Shown here: positions 25,070 to 36,030 of the stretch, piece after piece
How the letters are laid out: every line of letters begins with the position of its first letter
Position numbering within the stretch: the stretch's first letter is position 1
Origin: Dictyophora rubrovolvata
Taxonomy: Eukaryota > Basidiomycota > Agaricomycetes > Phallales > Phallaceae
Direction of reading: 5' to 3'
Length of the DNA: 64,000 bases
NCBI GenBank assembly: GCA_029959195.1
Contig: CP114121.1
Location: 2,046,001-2,110,000 of the forward strand
Program-made: the position numbers and the translations under genes
The notes under the pieces: model-generated
Told to the model about the DNA's origin: nothing
Database searches by the model: none
Seen by the model: the letters and a program-made list of their open reading frames with translations, nothing else

Positions 25070-27416
25070 ATGCCTCAAATTATTCCTGACAAAATTCCAG
25101 TAAGTTTCTCCTTCTTGTTCCGTTGTCGATAATTTTATTGTAGCCGAATAACAGTGCCAGACTTCGCAACAGTTCTTAGTAGAAGTTTCGTTACTGAGAG
25201 ATGTGATGGGGCTAGAAGAAACAGAAGAGACGTGGGACCGTATTGAAAGAGGGCTAACGCGATTTAGTGCTGCAGTTAAGGGTGGAGGACATCAATTCAA
25301 GAAAGAGCTGGTTGACATCCTCAAAAATCTACAGAGGGCAATTATCAGCGCGGTTCGTATTCTGTTTATTCATGTTATACTTTTGCATTTATTAGCCTGC
25401 AGTTAAATTCCGAAAGGACTCGCTTGTCGGCTGCTGTGCTGGACTGTATCAGTGTTGTTGCCCCACGGATGGGATCGGATTTTGAACCCCTTGTCTCGAT
25501 TTATATTCCTCCTATTTTACGGCTTTCAAATCGCGCCAATAAGGTCTATGTTACGCGTTCACAGGCTGTCATAACTCTTGTTATCGGGTTTTGTCATATC
25601 CCCTCCATACTACCTCATTTGGTAACGGCCTGTAAAGAAAGTAAAATAGCAACAGGAAGAACAATCGCTATCGAAGGTGTTCTACGGGCCTTAAATAAAT
25701 GGGACTGGTCCCAAAAGGAAATCAGAAGTAAAGTTACAAATGTTGAAGAGATGATTCGACTCACAGGTCGAGATAAGGATGCTGGCATCCGTCAAATTAG
25801 CCGACAGGTCTTTGAAGCTTACAAAAATATCTTTCCCGAACGGCTTGACGAGTAAGTGCGCTTATCTGTTTCTCGCGTCAGATGAATTTGTTGTAACTGG
25901 ATCCAGATTCATTACCCCACTTACCCCAGTGATACGGAAATACCTTGAGATTAAGCTCGAGGAACGAGGTCGCCCTGTGAATAAGCAGGCATCATCGAGT
26001 TCTACCTCTGCTACATCTGCGCCTGGTAACGGTGAATCTAATGCACTCGGCTTGAGGGTCCGTAGTATCAGCTCAAATCGAAATGGTACTCATCCACCCT
26101 CTCCAAAAGCCAAGAATACTCGCCCAAAACCTGTTTCGGTACGAACGATGCCCCCTCCAGCCACAGTGCCCAATAAAGACGTCACCGGATCTGGCCCTTT
26201 GTCTTGTTCTTCGTCACAAGAAGATCGAGACAATCAAGAACGTCAGCGTCTACTTTCCAGTATGTCTTCGACATTATCAGTCAAATCAGTCCCTGCACCA
26301 TCGAGGCAGTTGATTGAACATCGACCTCCTATCAGGCTAGCGACTTCTCAGTCTCGCTCAGTTAGTGCCACAGGATCAGCCTTAACCTCAACGGGTCCGG
26401 CCCGGCGAATACGCAGAGTGATCTCGATTGAACAGACAAATCGGCCGGATCTGTTTGCTATGGCTAAAAAAGCAGCCACAAGGACCCTCGTACAAACGAA
26501 GAACCAGTCTAAGCCGGGTGAAGAATCGGCTGCTTTTCCTATATCGGATACTCATAACTCTGGAATGGAGCGCCGAGGTGCTCAGCGCGTTCCTAAAGCT
26601 CCTCCTCCCTCGACTTCTTCCGATAACGTAGAGGAAGCCAAGAGCGAAAATCCGCCCGAACCCGCGGTGTCAAAGGACCCGACTCCATCGAGGGAAGTAA
26701 AGCCTTCTTTATTCAGACGTGCTCTCAGTGCGGATGCAAGAAGCGACCAGAAAGCAAAAAGTGGTTTTGTACCCCGTCGTGGTGGAGTCTTGCAGCCCAC
26801 AATGTCTCAGTTAAACAAGCAAAAACCGCCGGTTTCCAATGCACAGTCACGGCCAAGGGTTATTAGCACTTTGAAACGTCTTGGCACTCAAAAGAAAGTA
26901 ACCAAACCCAGTTCATTAGAATCTGCAACAGAGCCGGTTGAACTAATCGCCGGTGAATCTGGTCAAATACAGAATGAGGAAAGCGCGGGTAAGCATGGTG
27001 AGCCTCCCGCGTTGTCATCAGAAGCAGAAGGCCAGGCCCAGGGTGTCAACCATGAGTTGGAAACCGACCAAGAAACTGATGGCCCAAAAATTGCGATATC
27101 AGAGTCGGAATCACAGGTTTCAGTTGGCTCATCCGGAGGAGATACCTTGACGACCCGGAGGAAAGATATTACAGATGGTTCCTTGATTAACCAAACTGAA
27201 GATGAAATTCGATCCAGGGAATCAACACCCGCCCCTCAAACCCCATCGTCGTACGTCATGCTAGGCAAAGAGACTGACAAGCAGGTGTGGGAGAACATCA
27301 ATATTGTTCCCGAGATGGTGCAGGATGCCGGCAGCATTTCAGTCGATTCGATGAGTCCCAAAGAGGATAGATCATCGGCTCAAATGTCCCTAGTTGAAGT
27401 ACTGATTACGGAATAA
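25070..27416 (+). CDS. CLASP-type TOG-domain protein (short form)
   Basis: The N-terminal 240 residues match the CLASP_N TOG/ARM repeat that binds tubulin: SLLRDVMGLEETEETWDRIE, KELVDILKNLQRAIISALNS, LSAAVLDCISVVAPRMG, LRLSNRANKVYVTRSQAVI and the closing ERLDEFITPLTPVIRKYLEI. The remaining 500 or so residues are disordered and rich in Ser, Pro, Thr and Arg, with basic SR-like patches that could bind microtubules. The model has exon 1 starting MPQIIPDKIP, an acceptor at 25154, introns at about 25350-25403 and 25853-25908, and one long last exon. At about 780 residues and with one TOG repeat, it is shorter than Stu1/Cls1 (about 1,500). A role in spindle or cortical microtubule stability is inferred. 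The first exon junction is the least certain. Confidence 0.75.
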
Positions 27417-27670
27417 CATCCACTTGCGCTTCCGCTTTTTTTTTTCAAATTCTTGTCATGCTTTCATTCCACTTGGTCGTGATCCCATAATTTTATACAC
27501 CGTCACTATATTGTATCATTCAATTATTTTGATATATACAAACCGGAAAAGCCGGCGTTCGCAATGCTAGGTTGCAGTTGATATAAGTAAAAATCTAATA
27601 CAATGGATGTGAGAAATCAGAGAACTTAAAGAGTCAAAGAGAGGACCACTAAGCTCACCTGCCGACATGG

Positions 27671-28072
27671 TCAGTGGGTTAAGTGCCATCTGCCCTTTTT
27701 ACGCCTTCGTTCAAGAATTTTTCGGCCACCTTTCGTTCGAATCCTGGCCAGATAACCATGCCGCCGTTTCCGCTTACGCTGTGAAGGTTGGTATTCCATT
27801 CCGCGAGCACGATAGCGAATTTGTGTCATTGAAGGCGACGATGTGCAAGTCGTTGATTGTGCAGACAAAAGCGCATTTGCTGAAGTCAATACCAGTGGCG
27901 AGGTTGGTAAAAATACTGAAGTGATTGAAGTTGACTTTCGACCAAAGACGGGTAGGGTCGGAGGAGTAAACACGGTATTACGTGGAATTGAAGAGACCTG
28001 ACTTATGGAAGCGTTCATTGACCGGACTGGACGAGCCAGAGCCCGTGCAATTATTGGAGGAAGTCGAGGCAT
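27671..28072 (-). CDS. MRPL34: Mitochondrial ribosomal protein bL34m
   Basis: This is an uninterrupted 133-residue frame. The C-terminal 45 residues are the highly conserved bacterial-type L34: [20 protein letters not shown] followed by [18 protein letters not shown] and HLTH. The N-terminal 85 residues are rich in Arg, Ser, Ala and Pro with few acids, as expected for a mitochondrial targeting presequence. The protein is a component of the large subunit of the mitoribosome. The start is the first in-frame ATG and gives a presequence beginning [18 protein letters not shown]. The gene lies tail-to-tail with the CLASP-like gene (stops 255 bp apart). Confidence 0.93.
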   Translation of the reverse strand: MPRLPPIIARALARPVRSMNASISQVSSIPRNTVFTPPTLPVFGRKSTSITSVFLPTSPLVLTSANALLSAQSTTCTSSPSMTQIRYRARGMEYQPSQRKRKRRHGYLARIRTKGGRKILERRRKKGRWHLTH

Positions 28073-28821
28073 CTTTGTGTCTGTCCAAGTCTAGGAGCGG
28101 AGTGTGAATATACAAATATCTGGATAGTAGTATCTTGGATACCAGACCTTCAACCGTTTCAAATTGGCAAGAAATAAGATAAGAATTATCTCGAGATTTT
28201 TTTTAAATAACTTTTGGTGTTATAAAATATTAGCATTAAACTCCATTGTTTCATGAGTTATTGGCAACTCGAGGTGAAGTGTTTACACTAAGCGAATCGG
28301 CTAACTAGACTCGGCAAAGACTAGCTTTAAGCTTCTAAGGTATGCAGAGATAATACCACTCATGGATCTCTTGACGAGCGCCAGCATTTTGGAGACATGA
28401 GATACAAGAAGATATGTATAAGAAAACCGATCGGCTAATAATATCGACCGATTGGCCCCTTGTGATTAGCAAAAACGACGCTCTTCGTTGGGAAGTGGAA
28501 TACTACTGAAGTAAGAAAATATGACTGTGTACCCGCATTTACAATTCAATTGTGCATGTGCTATGTATGTAACGTGCAGTCTCGACCCAATTCGTGCAGA
28601 TTTAATTAAGAATTGGGATGCAAGAACCAACTTGCACAACTTGAGAAACGGATTTTCCGGAAAACAAGAAAAATACCCGACTCCGACGTGTCACGGCTCT
28701 GTCACGGCGTGACGTTTTACATAAAGAAGCAGAACTTCCGCCGGAAACCTCCGCACAGTTTTTTTCAAGTTTGACTCGCTATCATCATCCGCGCTTGGAG
28801 ACTGACTGGGACAACCTCTTT
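28073..28821. other. Divergent promoter region of MRPL34 and CPA1
   Basis: This 749-bp region separates divergent starts. Near 28690-28714 it has two GTCACGG repeats followed by the inverted form CGTGACG, and a TTGACTCG (about 28771) resembling the Gcn4/Cpc1 half-site TGACTC used in amino-acid starvation control. The motifs are seen directly; their function is inferred. Confidence 0.45.
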
Positions 28822-28954
28822 ATGCCATTTACCCAAAGCACTCGAGACGAGTAAGCGGCTCTTTTTTTTGCTCCCTTGAAGATTATCTTAATGATCCACG
28901 TCTTGTGGTTTGTGCAGTTACATCAGCGACCACATCTATAGCCTCGTGAATTGA
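28822..28954 (+). CDS. Arginine attenuator peptide uORF (two exons)
   Basis: This is an upstream ORF in the CPA1 leader. Exon 1 (28822-28850) encodes MPFTQSTRD plus two bases, and exon 2 (28918-28954) completes it with DYISDHIYSLVN, then TGA. The second part matches the arginine attenuator peptide of fungal CPA1/arg-2 (Neurospora core DYLSDHLWRALN), including the Asp equivalent to Asp12 that is essential for arginine-dependent ribosome stalling. The Trp19 position is Tyr here, and the final Ala is absent, giving 21 residues instead of 24. The donor is GA|GTAAGC and the acceptor TTTGTGCAG. Without splicing the frame stops at GAG-TAA, a 10-codon peptide lacking the core. The uORF stop is 29 nt before the CPA1 ATG. 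By analogy it represses CPA1 when arginine is high. Confidence 0.85.
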
Positions 28955-28983
28955 AAGCTCCCTTTTATTTTTTCTTCTTTGCC

Positions 28984-30449
28984 ATGTTGTCTCTACGGGG
29001 TTTAAAGCAGTTACCTGTGACTCGATTATCCAGGGCGTTAGCTACGGCTGTAGCCAATAAGAATGCTACCCTTTACCTTGAAACCGGGGAATTTTTTAAA
29101 GGAAAATTATTCGGTGCTCCGAGAAGCATTTTCGGAGAAACTGTATTCTCAACATCCATAACTTCATGTGATCTTTCACTTTAATTAAAATTATGCGCAA
29201 GGTACTTATCGTTGTTTAGATACCGAATCCATGACAGACCCCTCTTATCGCGGTCAAATCTTGGTCTTTACCACGCCTCTAATAGGGAACTATGGAGTTC
29301 CCAAGAATCAAACTGCCATTGATTCCCGAGACGTAGGTGTTGTTCTTGAGTCTAAAGGAATCCAATGTGCCGGCGTTGTTGTGGCTGATGTTGCCGATGA
29401 TTATTCGCACCATTCTGCGGTTGAATCTCTTCATTCTTGGTGTCTTCGCCATAATATCCCTGGCATCACAGGTGTCGATACGCGAGCGGTGACCACCCTT
29501 TTACGTGATCAAGGGACCACCCTTGGAAAAGTGGCAGTAGGTTTAGATGCTTTAACTCCCCCTGTCCCTGAAGAATATTGGGATCCTTCGAAAGAGAACT
29601 TGGTGGATCAAGTATCAACACGTGAATCTTATGTTCTTAATCCGTGTGGCGACGTAAAAATTGCCGTATTGGACTTCGGTGTCAAAGCTAACATACTTCG
29701 GTCTCTCGTCCGAAGGGGAGCATCCGTCACTGTTCTTCCTTGGAACTTTGATTTCAATGCTATTCGGGACAACTTTGACGGTCTATTCTTAACTAATGGA
29801 CCAGGTGATCCAACGTATTGCATTGAAGCTGCGATGAATGTCAGGCGCACGATTCAGGAGTGGCATAAACCTATTTTTGGAATATGTATGGGTCACCAGA
29901 TCCTTGGTATTGCTGCTGGACTGGATGCCTATAGAATGACGTTTGGAAACAGGGGTCATAATCAACCTGTGCTAGCTCTCGCATCATCTGGCTCCATCAA
30001 GGCAGGCAGAGTCTATGTCACGAGGTAAATCGCTCACCTAGCATTCCATGACATTAGATTGACGATTTTCTTCCCAAGCCAAAACCATCAATATGCACTC
30101 CAATTGCAGGACCCCTTCCCTGAAGGCTGGGAGCCTTTCTTCATCAATTGCAATGATTCTTCAGTAGAAGGAATTAAATCTACTGCCGGGTCCGGTAAGA
30201 AGGTCTGGGGTGTTCAATTTCATCCGGAGAGTGCAGGCGGTCCTCTTGATACTATCGAGGTTTTTCCCCCTTTCATTAGTTCTTCTCTCGTCCCTTTTCT
30301 AAGTCTATGCAAATCAGATGTTCACCGACTTCGTCAATGAATGCCGCGCCACAAAAGTCGCAATCAAGCCTGTTATCACGCCACAACTAACTGAACATAG
30401 CCGAATTTTCATACCGAATACCCGTCGACCTGTGGCAGCCACCGCTTAA
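28984..30449 (+). CDS. CPA1: Carbamoyl-phosphate synthase, arginine-specific small (glutaminase) subunit
   Basis: This subunit hydrolyses glutamine and channels ammonia to the Cpa2 large subunit to make carbamoyl phosphate for arginine synthesis. After a short basic presequence-like N-terminus (MLSLRGLKQLPVTRLSRALA), the CPSase small-chain domain appears: NATLYLETGEFFKGKLFGA, GQILVFTTPLIGNYGVP, IPGITGVDTRAVTTLLRDQG. The class I glutamine amidotransferase domain follows, with LTNGPGDPTYC, the nucleophile Cys in GICMGHQILG, FGNRGHNQPV and the catalytic His/Glu in GVQFHPESAGG. The C-terminus is TDFVNECRATKVA ... HSRIFIPNTRRPVAATA. Introns are near 29168-29219, 30026-30079 and 30260-30317. The main start is the first ATG after the attenuator uORF. 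Translation is probably set by arginine through that uORF. Confidence 0.95.
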
Positions 30450-30842
30450 GAATCTATGGAAATCGAATATGTATATTACCTTCTTGCTCTATATTCTTGA
30501 ACGTCATTGTACCTTGGTATAGTGATGTGCCTATTTAGGGTCTTTTCTTCGAAAATAGAATTCTTTAGTAGTCAGACAAGTGCATTTGATTGGAAAAGTT
30601 TCATAGAGTCAGCCGATCGTTGAATTCCTCCATGGCCGCCCAACTCGGAGGCCTTAGATATGTATTCTCGCGCGTTACTTGAGCCCTAAAACGTGTTAGG
30701 GAACTCCATATGTAAAATACCCAATCTTTGGGTCTCAAGATCATCTTTCTTCACGAGGCAGTTTTTCCGTAGGCCAGGCAGATTTTTTCGAAAGGGTCCC
30801 AGTCTGATGACAGTTATTCGTTATATATTTACGTTCTATAGG
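30450..30842. other. Convergent intergenic region
   Basis: This 393-bp stretch between the CPA1 stop and the stop of a minus-strand gene holds two 3' untranslated regions. No other feature was seen. Confidence 0.5.
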
Positions 30843-31325
30843 TTATTGTTTGTGATGTACAGTGTGTTCCAGATCGGATTCAGCATGTGCAGACGCTTGG
30901 TGCTTAAATTGGTCTGCGAGGCCAAACTATTGAAATCAAATGAATTCGACCATTTGGAAAGGGAAAAAACAGAGAAACATACTAAGAGCTTACTCCCATC
31001 TTCACTATGGATGATGTTAGTCAAAACGTTGACATTCATTGCAGCCAAAAAACAAGCACTAACCGAGCTCGATAAAATATAAAAAACCACATGGTAGCTC
31101 CTAGTGCTTTAGAAAGAATCTTGTAACGTAGCCCAGGAAGATGCGGATTGAACCCGGTTGCTTTGAAAACGGGTTAAATAATATATTAAAAGAGAAACAT
31201 GGTGCGGGAGGACTTACAGCTCGCTCCGGCCATGATGGTGTCCAAGGTTGATGAATTTGCCTCCGCGTTTTGCCCTTGGGCGCTTCCCTTGCTTGTTTCG
31301 TACCGCGAGTATGGTCACTAGTCAT
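30843..31325 (-). CDS. Small complex I subunit, NDUFB2 (AGGG)-like
   Basis: There are four exons: 31325-31218, 31119-31064, 31004-30983 and 30926-30843. The spliced protein has about 89 residues: MTSDHTRGTKQAREAPKGKT, RRQIHQPWTPSWPERA, ILSKALGATMWFFIFYRARE, DGSKLL, then FGLADQFKHQ and a His-rich tail ending VHHKQ. The WTPSWPERA block, a single membrane helix with GATMWFFIFYRAREDG and a His-rich end are characteristic of the fungal NDUFB2-type accessory subunit of mitochondrial NADH:ubiquinone oxidoreductase. This assignment is from memory of the family. All exon phases agree, which supports the model. The last exon, including FGLADQFKHQ, is the least conserved. The start codon lies only 21 nt from the start of the divergent plus-strand gene. 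Confidence 0.72.
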
Positions 31326-31346
31326 GAAAAATCTAAAGAGGTTGAT

Positions 31347-34300
31347 ATGGACATACCTCGAATAAAATACCATGTTGCACAATCTGGGAGAGCATTTGAA
31401 CGTCTTTTGAAAGGTTTTTTTTTTGCAGTTGTTGCATATCTATTTCTGTTCAGTGTCTCACGAGATTTCCAGAGCATTCATTCACAGAATTGGATGATGC
31501 CATACGCGCAAAATTGGATCTTGATTCATCGTTACAACTTCAAATGTATCGTGTTCAAGATGGCGTGAAATATGATTTGGAAGATGGTATGTATTTTCAT
31601 GGTTGAGGATCACACTTTGGTCTTAACGGTATATATCCTAGAGGACGATTTTGCAGCCATGAAATCAGCCGCCTACGCGTCTGACGCGTTTGATGTTCGC
31701 ATAGCATACCAGAAGCGCAAAAACTCCAAACCTGCCTCTAAGAGGTCTTCGACCCCCTCAAGGTCACGTCGTGTGTCAATTGTTCTCCCGGAAAAAGACG
31801 CAGACACCGTACGAAAGACTATACAACAGTCTCCACAACCGACTGATAGTGATAATGAGGCACCGATTATTGAGGCCCCTGCTCCTTTAAAAAAGTCTAG
31901 ACAAAATTCTCAATCGGCCGCAGACCCGCCCCCTGCACAACCCTCGATTTTGAAAAAAAGGAAGCCTGCTTCTGATACCAGCGAAGATACTCCCGAAGCC
32001 AAAGAGCCACCCACAAAAAGGCATAAACCCGAGAAGCCTTCAAAAAAAAGCGATGATTCCACAAAAGTCTCTTCTAAGCCCAAGTCAACTTCTGTCAAAC
32101 GCAAGTCATCGAGCGACAAACTACAAAAGACTGTTTCCGAAACAGAGTCTGAATTATCTGACACGTCGAAGAAAGCTAAGACAAAACCCGTTGAGCCTCA
32201 AAGGGATGCGGACGTTGATAATCCTCCTTCTAAAAAGGCTAAAACGTCTAAAACAAAGCATGACGGTAAGACTGCTTTATTTTATTTGGTTTTCCTAGTT
32301 ACTATGATTGCATTGCAGGCGAGTCGAAGTCTACAACTAAGCTTGTTTCAAAGGCCGTGAAATCTGTAACTAAAGCTGTCAAGTCTTGTAAGTTTTTTTC
32401 TTGCCTTATCTTTGTGAATACTTCCATTTTATTAAACGTGCACACATAGCTGTAGTTGAAGATCCGCTACCTTCTGACCTAAGCTATGCTGAACTTAAGA
32501 GCAGAATATTGGAGCGCGGAAAGTCCAGACGTAACGAAGAAGAAAATTCTCCTGCTACTGAGGAGAATTCCGGAGAGAAAACAAAGAAGTCCAAGGAAAA
32601 TACTGATTCTTCAACTTCATCGGAACCTGCTCAAGTCAACGGAAAGACAAAGGACGGGGAAAAAAAGAAGGCCGCTAAAGAAGACGACATATCAAAGAAA
32701 AGCAAAAAGTCCGTATCTAAAGACAGCGCTAAAGATCAGACGAAGGAAAAAGAAACGCCAGCTGATACCACCAAAGACAAAACCAAGGATAAGAAAATAG
32801 TTAAAAAGGCGGTGGTCACTAATTCCTCGTCCAAAACTACGGCGGACTCGGCGGCAGCGAACAAAGGATCCACCAAAAGCCTTGATGTACCCCCGGTATC
32901 TTCCAACGAGCAACATAAGACGATCGAGACTCTCGTAGCCGAAATAGAGACCTCATTGAAAAACCCAAACACTGTCAGTAAAAACGACAAGAGCTCGATA
33001 CCACGGGCCTCGACATCCCAGGCGGGATCACATCGAGAGTCCACTATTCCCATTTTACCTCCGAAATCGAAGTCACTGCAGGTCGTTATGCAAAGTAATG
33101 ATGAAGAATCAGAATCAGAGTCGGAATCGGAATCTTCTAGCTCTAGCTCTAGCTCTAACTCAGATGGTGAGGATGTTGTTCCTAATCGGAAATCTTCGCT
33201 GGCTAAACCGAGCCTCTCCGTTGAGTCTGAGCTCACAAGGCAGAGCGTGAACTTGGATAATGTTGATCTTGATGCACTCATTCGTGGGCCCCCTGCCAAG
33301 ACTCTTGTTGCAAGTTTGTCAATGTTGGAAGAAGAAGAAGTGCGCGGGGGAGAAGAGAAACGTGAGGGAAGTGGGGTTGAGGAGGAGGAAGAAGAAGAAG
33401 AAGAAGTAGAGACTAAACATTCTATGATCCCTGAAGCTGCTCGCCGGCTTAGTGATGCAAGGAGACGAGTTGTAGAAAACGATGATGATGACGACGAAGA
33501 TGATGACGACCCTTCTGATTCAGACAGTCCACCGCCTATTAATGCACCTCCTTATGAAGCAGTGTCCCTTAAAGAGACAAAGGACAAGGGTGTTGACGAA
33601 GATTCTCTGACCAAGCTTGCAACTCCAACTGTGGACAACAATTCATCTACTGAGTCTACTTCCGCCGAGGGCGGACCCGGCACACCCGTTGCAGGCACTA
33701 CTCTCAATCAAACAGAGACTGAGCCACCGTCAAATCTAGGTCAGCCCTTAGATACGTCCCTTGAGCCTCCCGCCGTTGAAGTTAATCCCCCTGCTGACCA
33801 ACGACCTATTACTCCCCCACCCGATGATTCACGTCCCCATACGCCAGCACCAGCCACGCCTAAAAAGTCGCCAGGTGCAGCTATTCAATCTACCCCCAAA
33901 ACTCCCCGAACGGTTCAACGAATGAAGGATAAAAAGGGAAACATTCCTGCAGAGAATGGAACGTCTACTACGGCGAATGATGATGATGATGATGACGATG
34001 GCGTACAAGCGACCGTACGACCTGTGCGGGTTATGGCGACACGAGCACGACCCGCGCCGGGGCCTGATGTTGAAGAACTGCCGCTGCCAACGAAAACTTC
34101 CTTAAAGTCGCGTGCTTCTAGTAGACAGCCAGCTTTAGTTCCCGTGTTGGAGAAACGTGTCTTGCGTAGCTCTAGAATGCCGCCTCCCGGGGTTCCCGTA
34201 AAATCTGTCAAATTGAAAGAAAACACCAAAACGAAGAAGAATGCCAAAGAAAGCGAGCCCGAGCAGGAAAAGGCGGACCCCGCTGCAGAGCAATCTCGAG

Positions 34301-34992
34301 AGTCGGTTTTAGGTTCTCAATGGCAAGTTTTGCAGCCGTCACAACCGACGACAGTAACCTCTCCTTCGCAGATTGACGAGTTACGCGATGGTTTCAAAAG
34401 TCCCGAGTTGAGCTCGACGCGATCTGGTTCTCGCAGAAGGGATGAAAATCATGTTGAAAAGCTGGTCGGGTCTACAGAAACATTCATCTCTGATGCTGAT
34501 CGACCACGTTCACCCTTGTTCCTACCTGGTGCCAGCCAGATGTCTCCTTCTCAGCACCGACTCGAACTCGAACTCCTAGGACTAGATGATGGACCGCCTT
34601 CTTCTTTTCTTCAAACTTCTACTACTAAACCTGCTGTTGTTATCGCACCCTCCGAAGCCGAAACTGAACCCGAAAGTGATAGAGAACTCGCCGTACCTAC
34701 ATTGAGCCAGCCACTGAAGTCTATTTTCCCGTCTTTATCAGAGCTTAGCTTTAACAAGTTCCGTCCGTCTTTTCTTATGAAGAATCAAAACCAAAGCCAA
34801 TCTCAACAAAGTCGGGTTGCTCCGAAAACTGCGACCGCGAAGGCTAACGAATCGGAAACAGATGACGATGATAGCGATGATGACGACGATGATAGCAGCA
34901 GTGAATCTGATAAGGGTTCGCATATACCGAAAAATAAACGTGCTGGGGTGGGAGTTGTGAAAAGAGTTAAATCTAGGGGTTTATTACGGTGA
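31347..34992 (+). CDS. Large acidic disordered protein with N-terminal PB1/ubiquitin-like segment
   Basis: No named family was recognised. The first 80 or so residues (MDIPRIKYHVAQSGRAFERL ... LDLDSSLQLQMYRVQDGVKY ... DLEDEDDFAAMKSAAY) read like a PB1 or ubiquitin-like fold, with an acidic OPCA-like loop at DLEDEDD. The rest, about 1,000 residues, is low complexity: Lys/Ser/Glu-rich early, with SE/SD repeats (33110-33165), Glu runs (33375-33410) and Asp runs (33480-33510, 33976-34005, 34859-34895), then a basic end KRAGVGVVKRVKSRGLLR. Such charge blocks are typical of nucleolar or chromatin proteins. Introns lie near 31409-31486, 31587-31640, 32265-32318 and 32389-32449; the last exon is over 2.5 kb. 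An in-frame ATG at 31311 is possible but would overlap the divergent gene's coding sequence. Confidence 0.65.
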
Positions 34993-36030
34993 AGTCGGGG
35001 GCGGTTTATTTTCTTTCTTCTCTTTCTTTTTTTCTCTCGCGTTTCTCTCGTGAAAAGACGCATTATTTGAAGGACTGACTGCCATTTTCATATTCTTTGT
35101 TTTATCCAGTGCACATGCACACGCATACTTACACATATACTTTTATCTGTTATCGCGCAATTTTGCTTTCCTTGCTTTGTTGTAAACCAATTTTCTTTTA
35201 TCGTCCTTGACCAGTCCAGCTTCATTATTATATTGCAAACTAGTCATTAGTATAACAATAGATTTGAACATTTATAATCAAGTACCCGTGAGACTGGGAA
35301 AAGGCAAATGGCAACGATTGGAAACGGTTCACTATCTTAGGCAGTAGATAGGCAAGAACACCGGCAGAAGGATGGGATGAGACCCATAGAGCGGACAAAA
35401 AAAAGTGTATTGAGAAGGTCGAAATGCGGTATTTCGCCCCATAACATCAGGAGAGTTTCAAGACTGGGAGCCACATGCCGCCGTACGTATTTACGGAGCG
35501 AATACCATAACAAAAAATGCTCTCATCTCAAAGCGGTCCCCCAACCTCTGGAGTTGTGAATGAAACGCCGAGATCAAATAGACTACATAGCTTGGAATTT
35601 CATTTTGTTCCCATAGGTTTTGCCCCGCATTTTACCTCACGGTAGTGTCAGGTGTTACATGTTACACATTCCAGATATATGAGCCGGCGAGAAGAGTTAC
35701 TATGAAGTAGGGTTGCTTCCCTACCGAATGACGAGTTTACTGCAGGGTACTTTTGGCACTGTCTGTGATGTAAGGAGACTCGGCGTCCGAAGAGGGAGAC
35801 CAATTCGAAGTCGTCGACGGTGCATAGGCTATCAGAAATATGGGATTACCAAGATCCAAGACACGAAAAAAATTCGAGTTTTCAGTCCAGCCTCTGAGAG
35901 TATACCGATGGAATCCGAATGACTCGGGAATCGGCCACTGTTCATTTACGTAAGAAACCGTATGCGTACAGCAGGACAGCCTCATGGTTGACATGAAAGG
36001 TGATAATGGTACATACACCGACTAGATTCC
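34993..36030. other. Intergenic/accessory stretch, no confident gene
   Basis: This is about 1 kb after the disordered-protein stop. A minus-strand frame of 93 residues (35737-36018) and a plus-strand frame of 60 residues (35377-35559) are open but match nothing known to me. A CT-rich run follows the stop (35010-35050). Confidence 0.45.

Noticed and set aside
31130-31170. tRNA-like GGGTTCAATCC on the minus strand
   Set aside because: It lies inside an intron of the complex I-type gene and has no cloverleaf around it.
32700-33299. Antisense ORF with Ser/Asp/Glu repeats opposite the disordered protein
   Set aside because: It is the reverse frame of the Lys/Ser/Glu-rich low-complexity sequence, with no independent domain.
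35737-36018. Minus-strand 93-residue ORF as a gene
   Set aside because: No recognisable domain, no supporting exons, and it borders the inverted-repeat arm; it may be chance.
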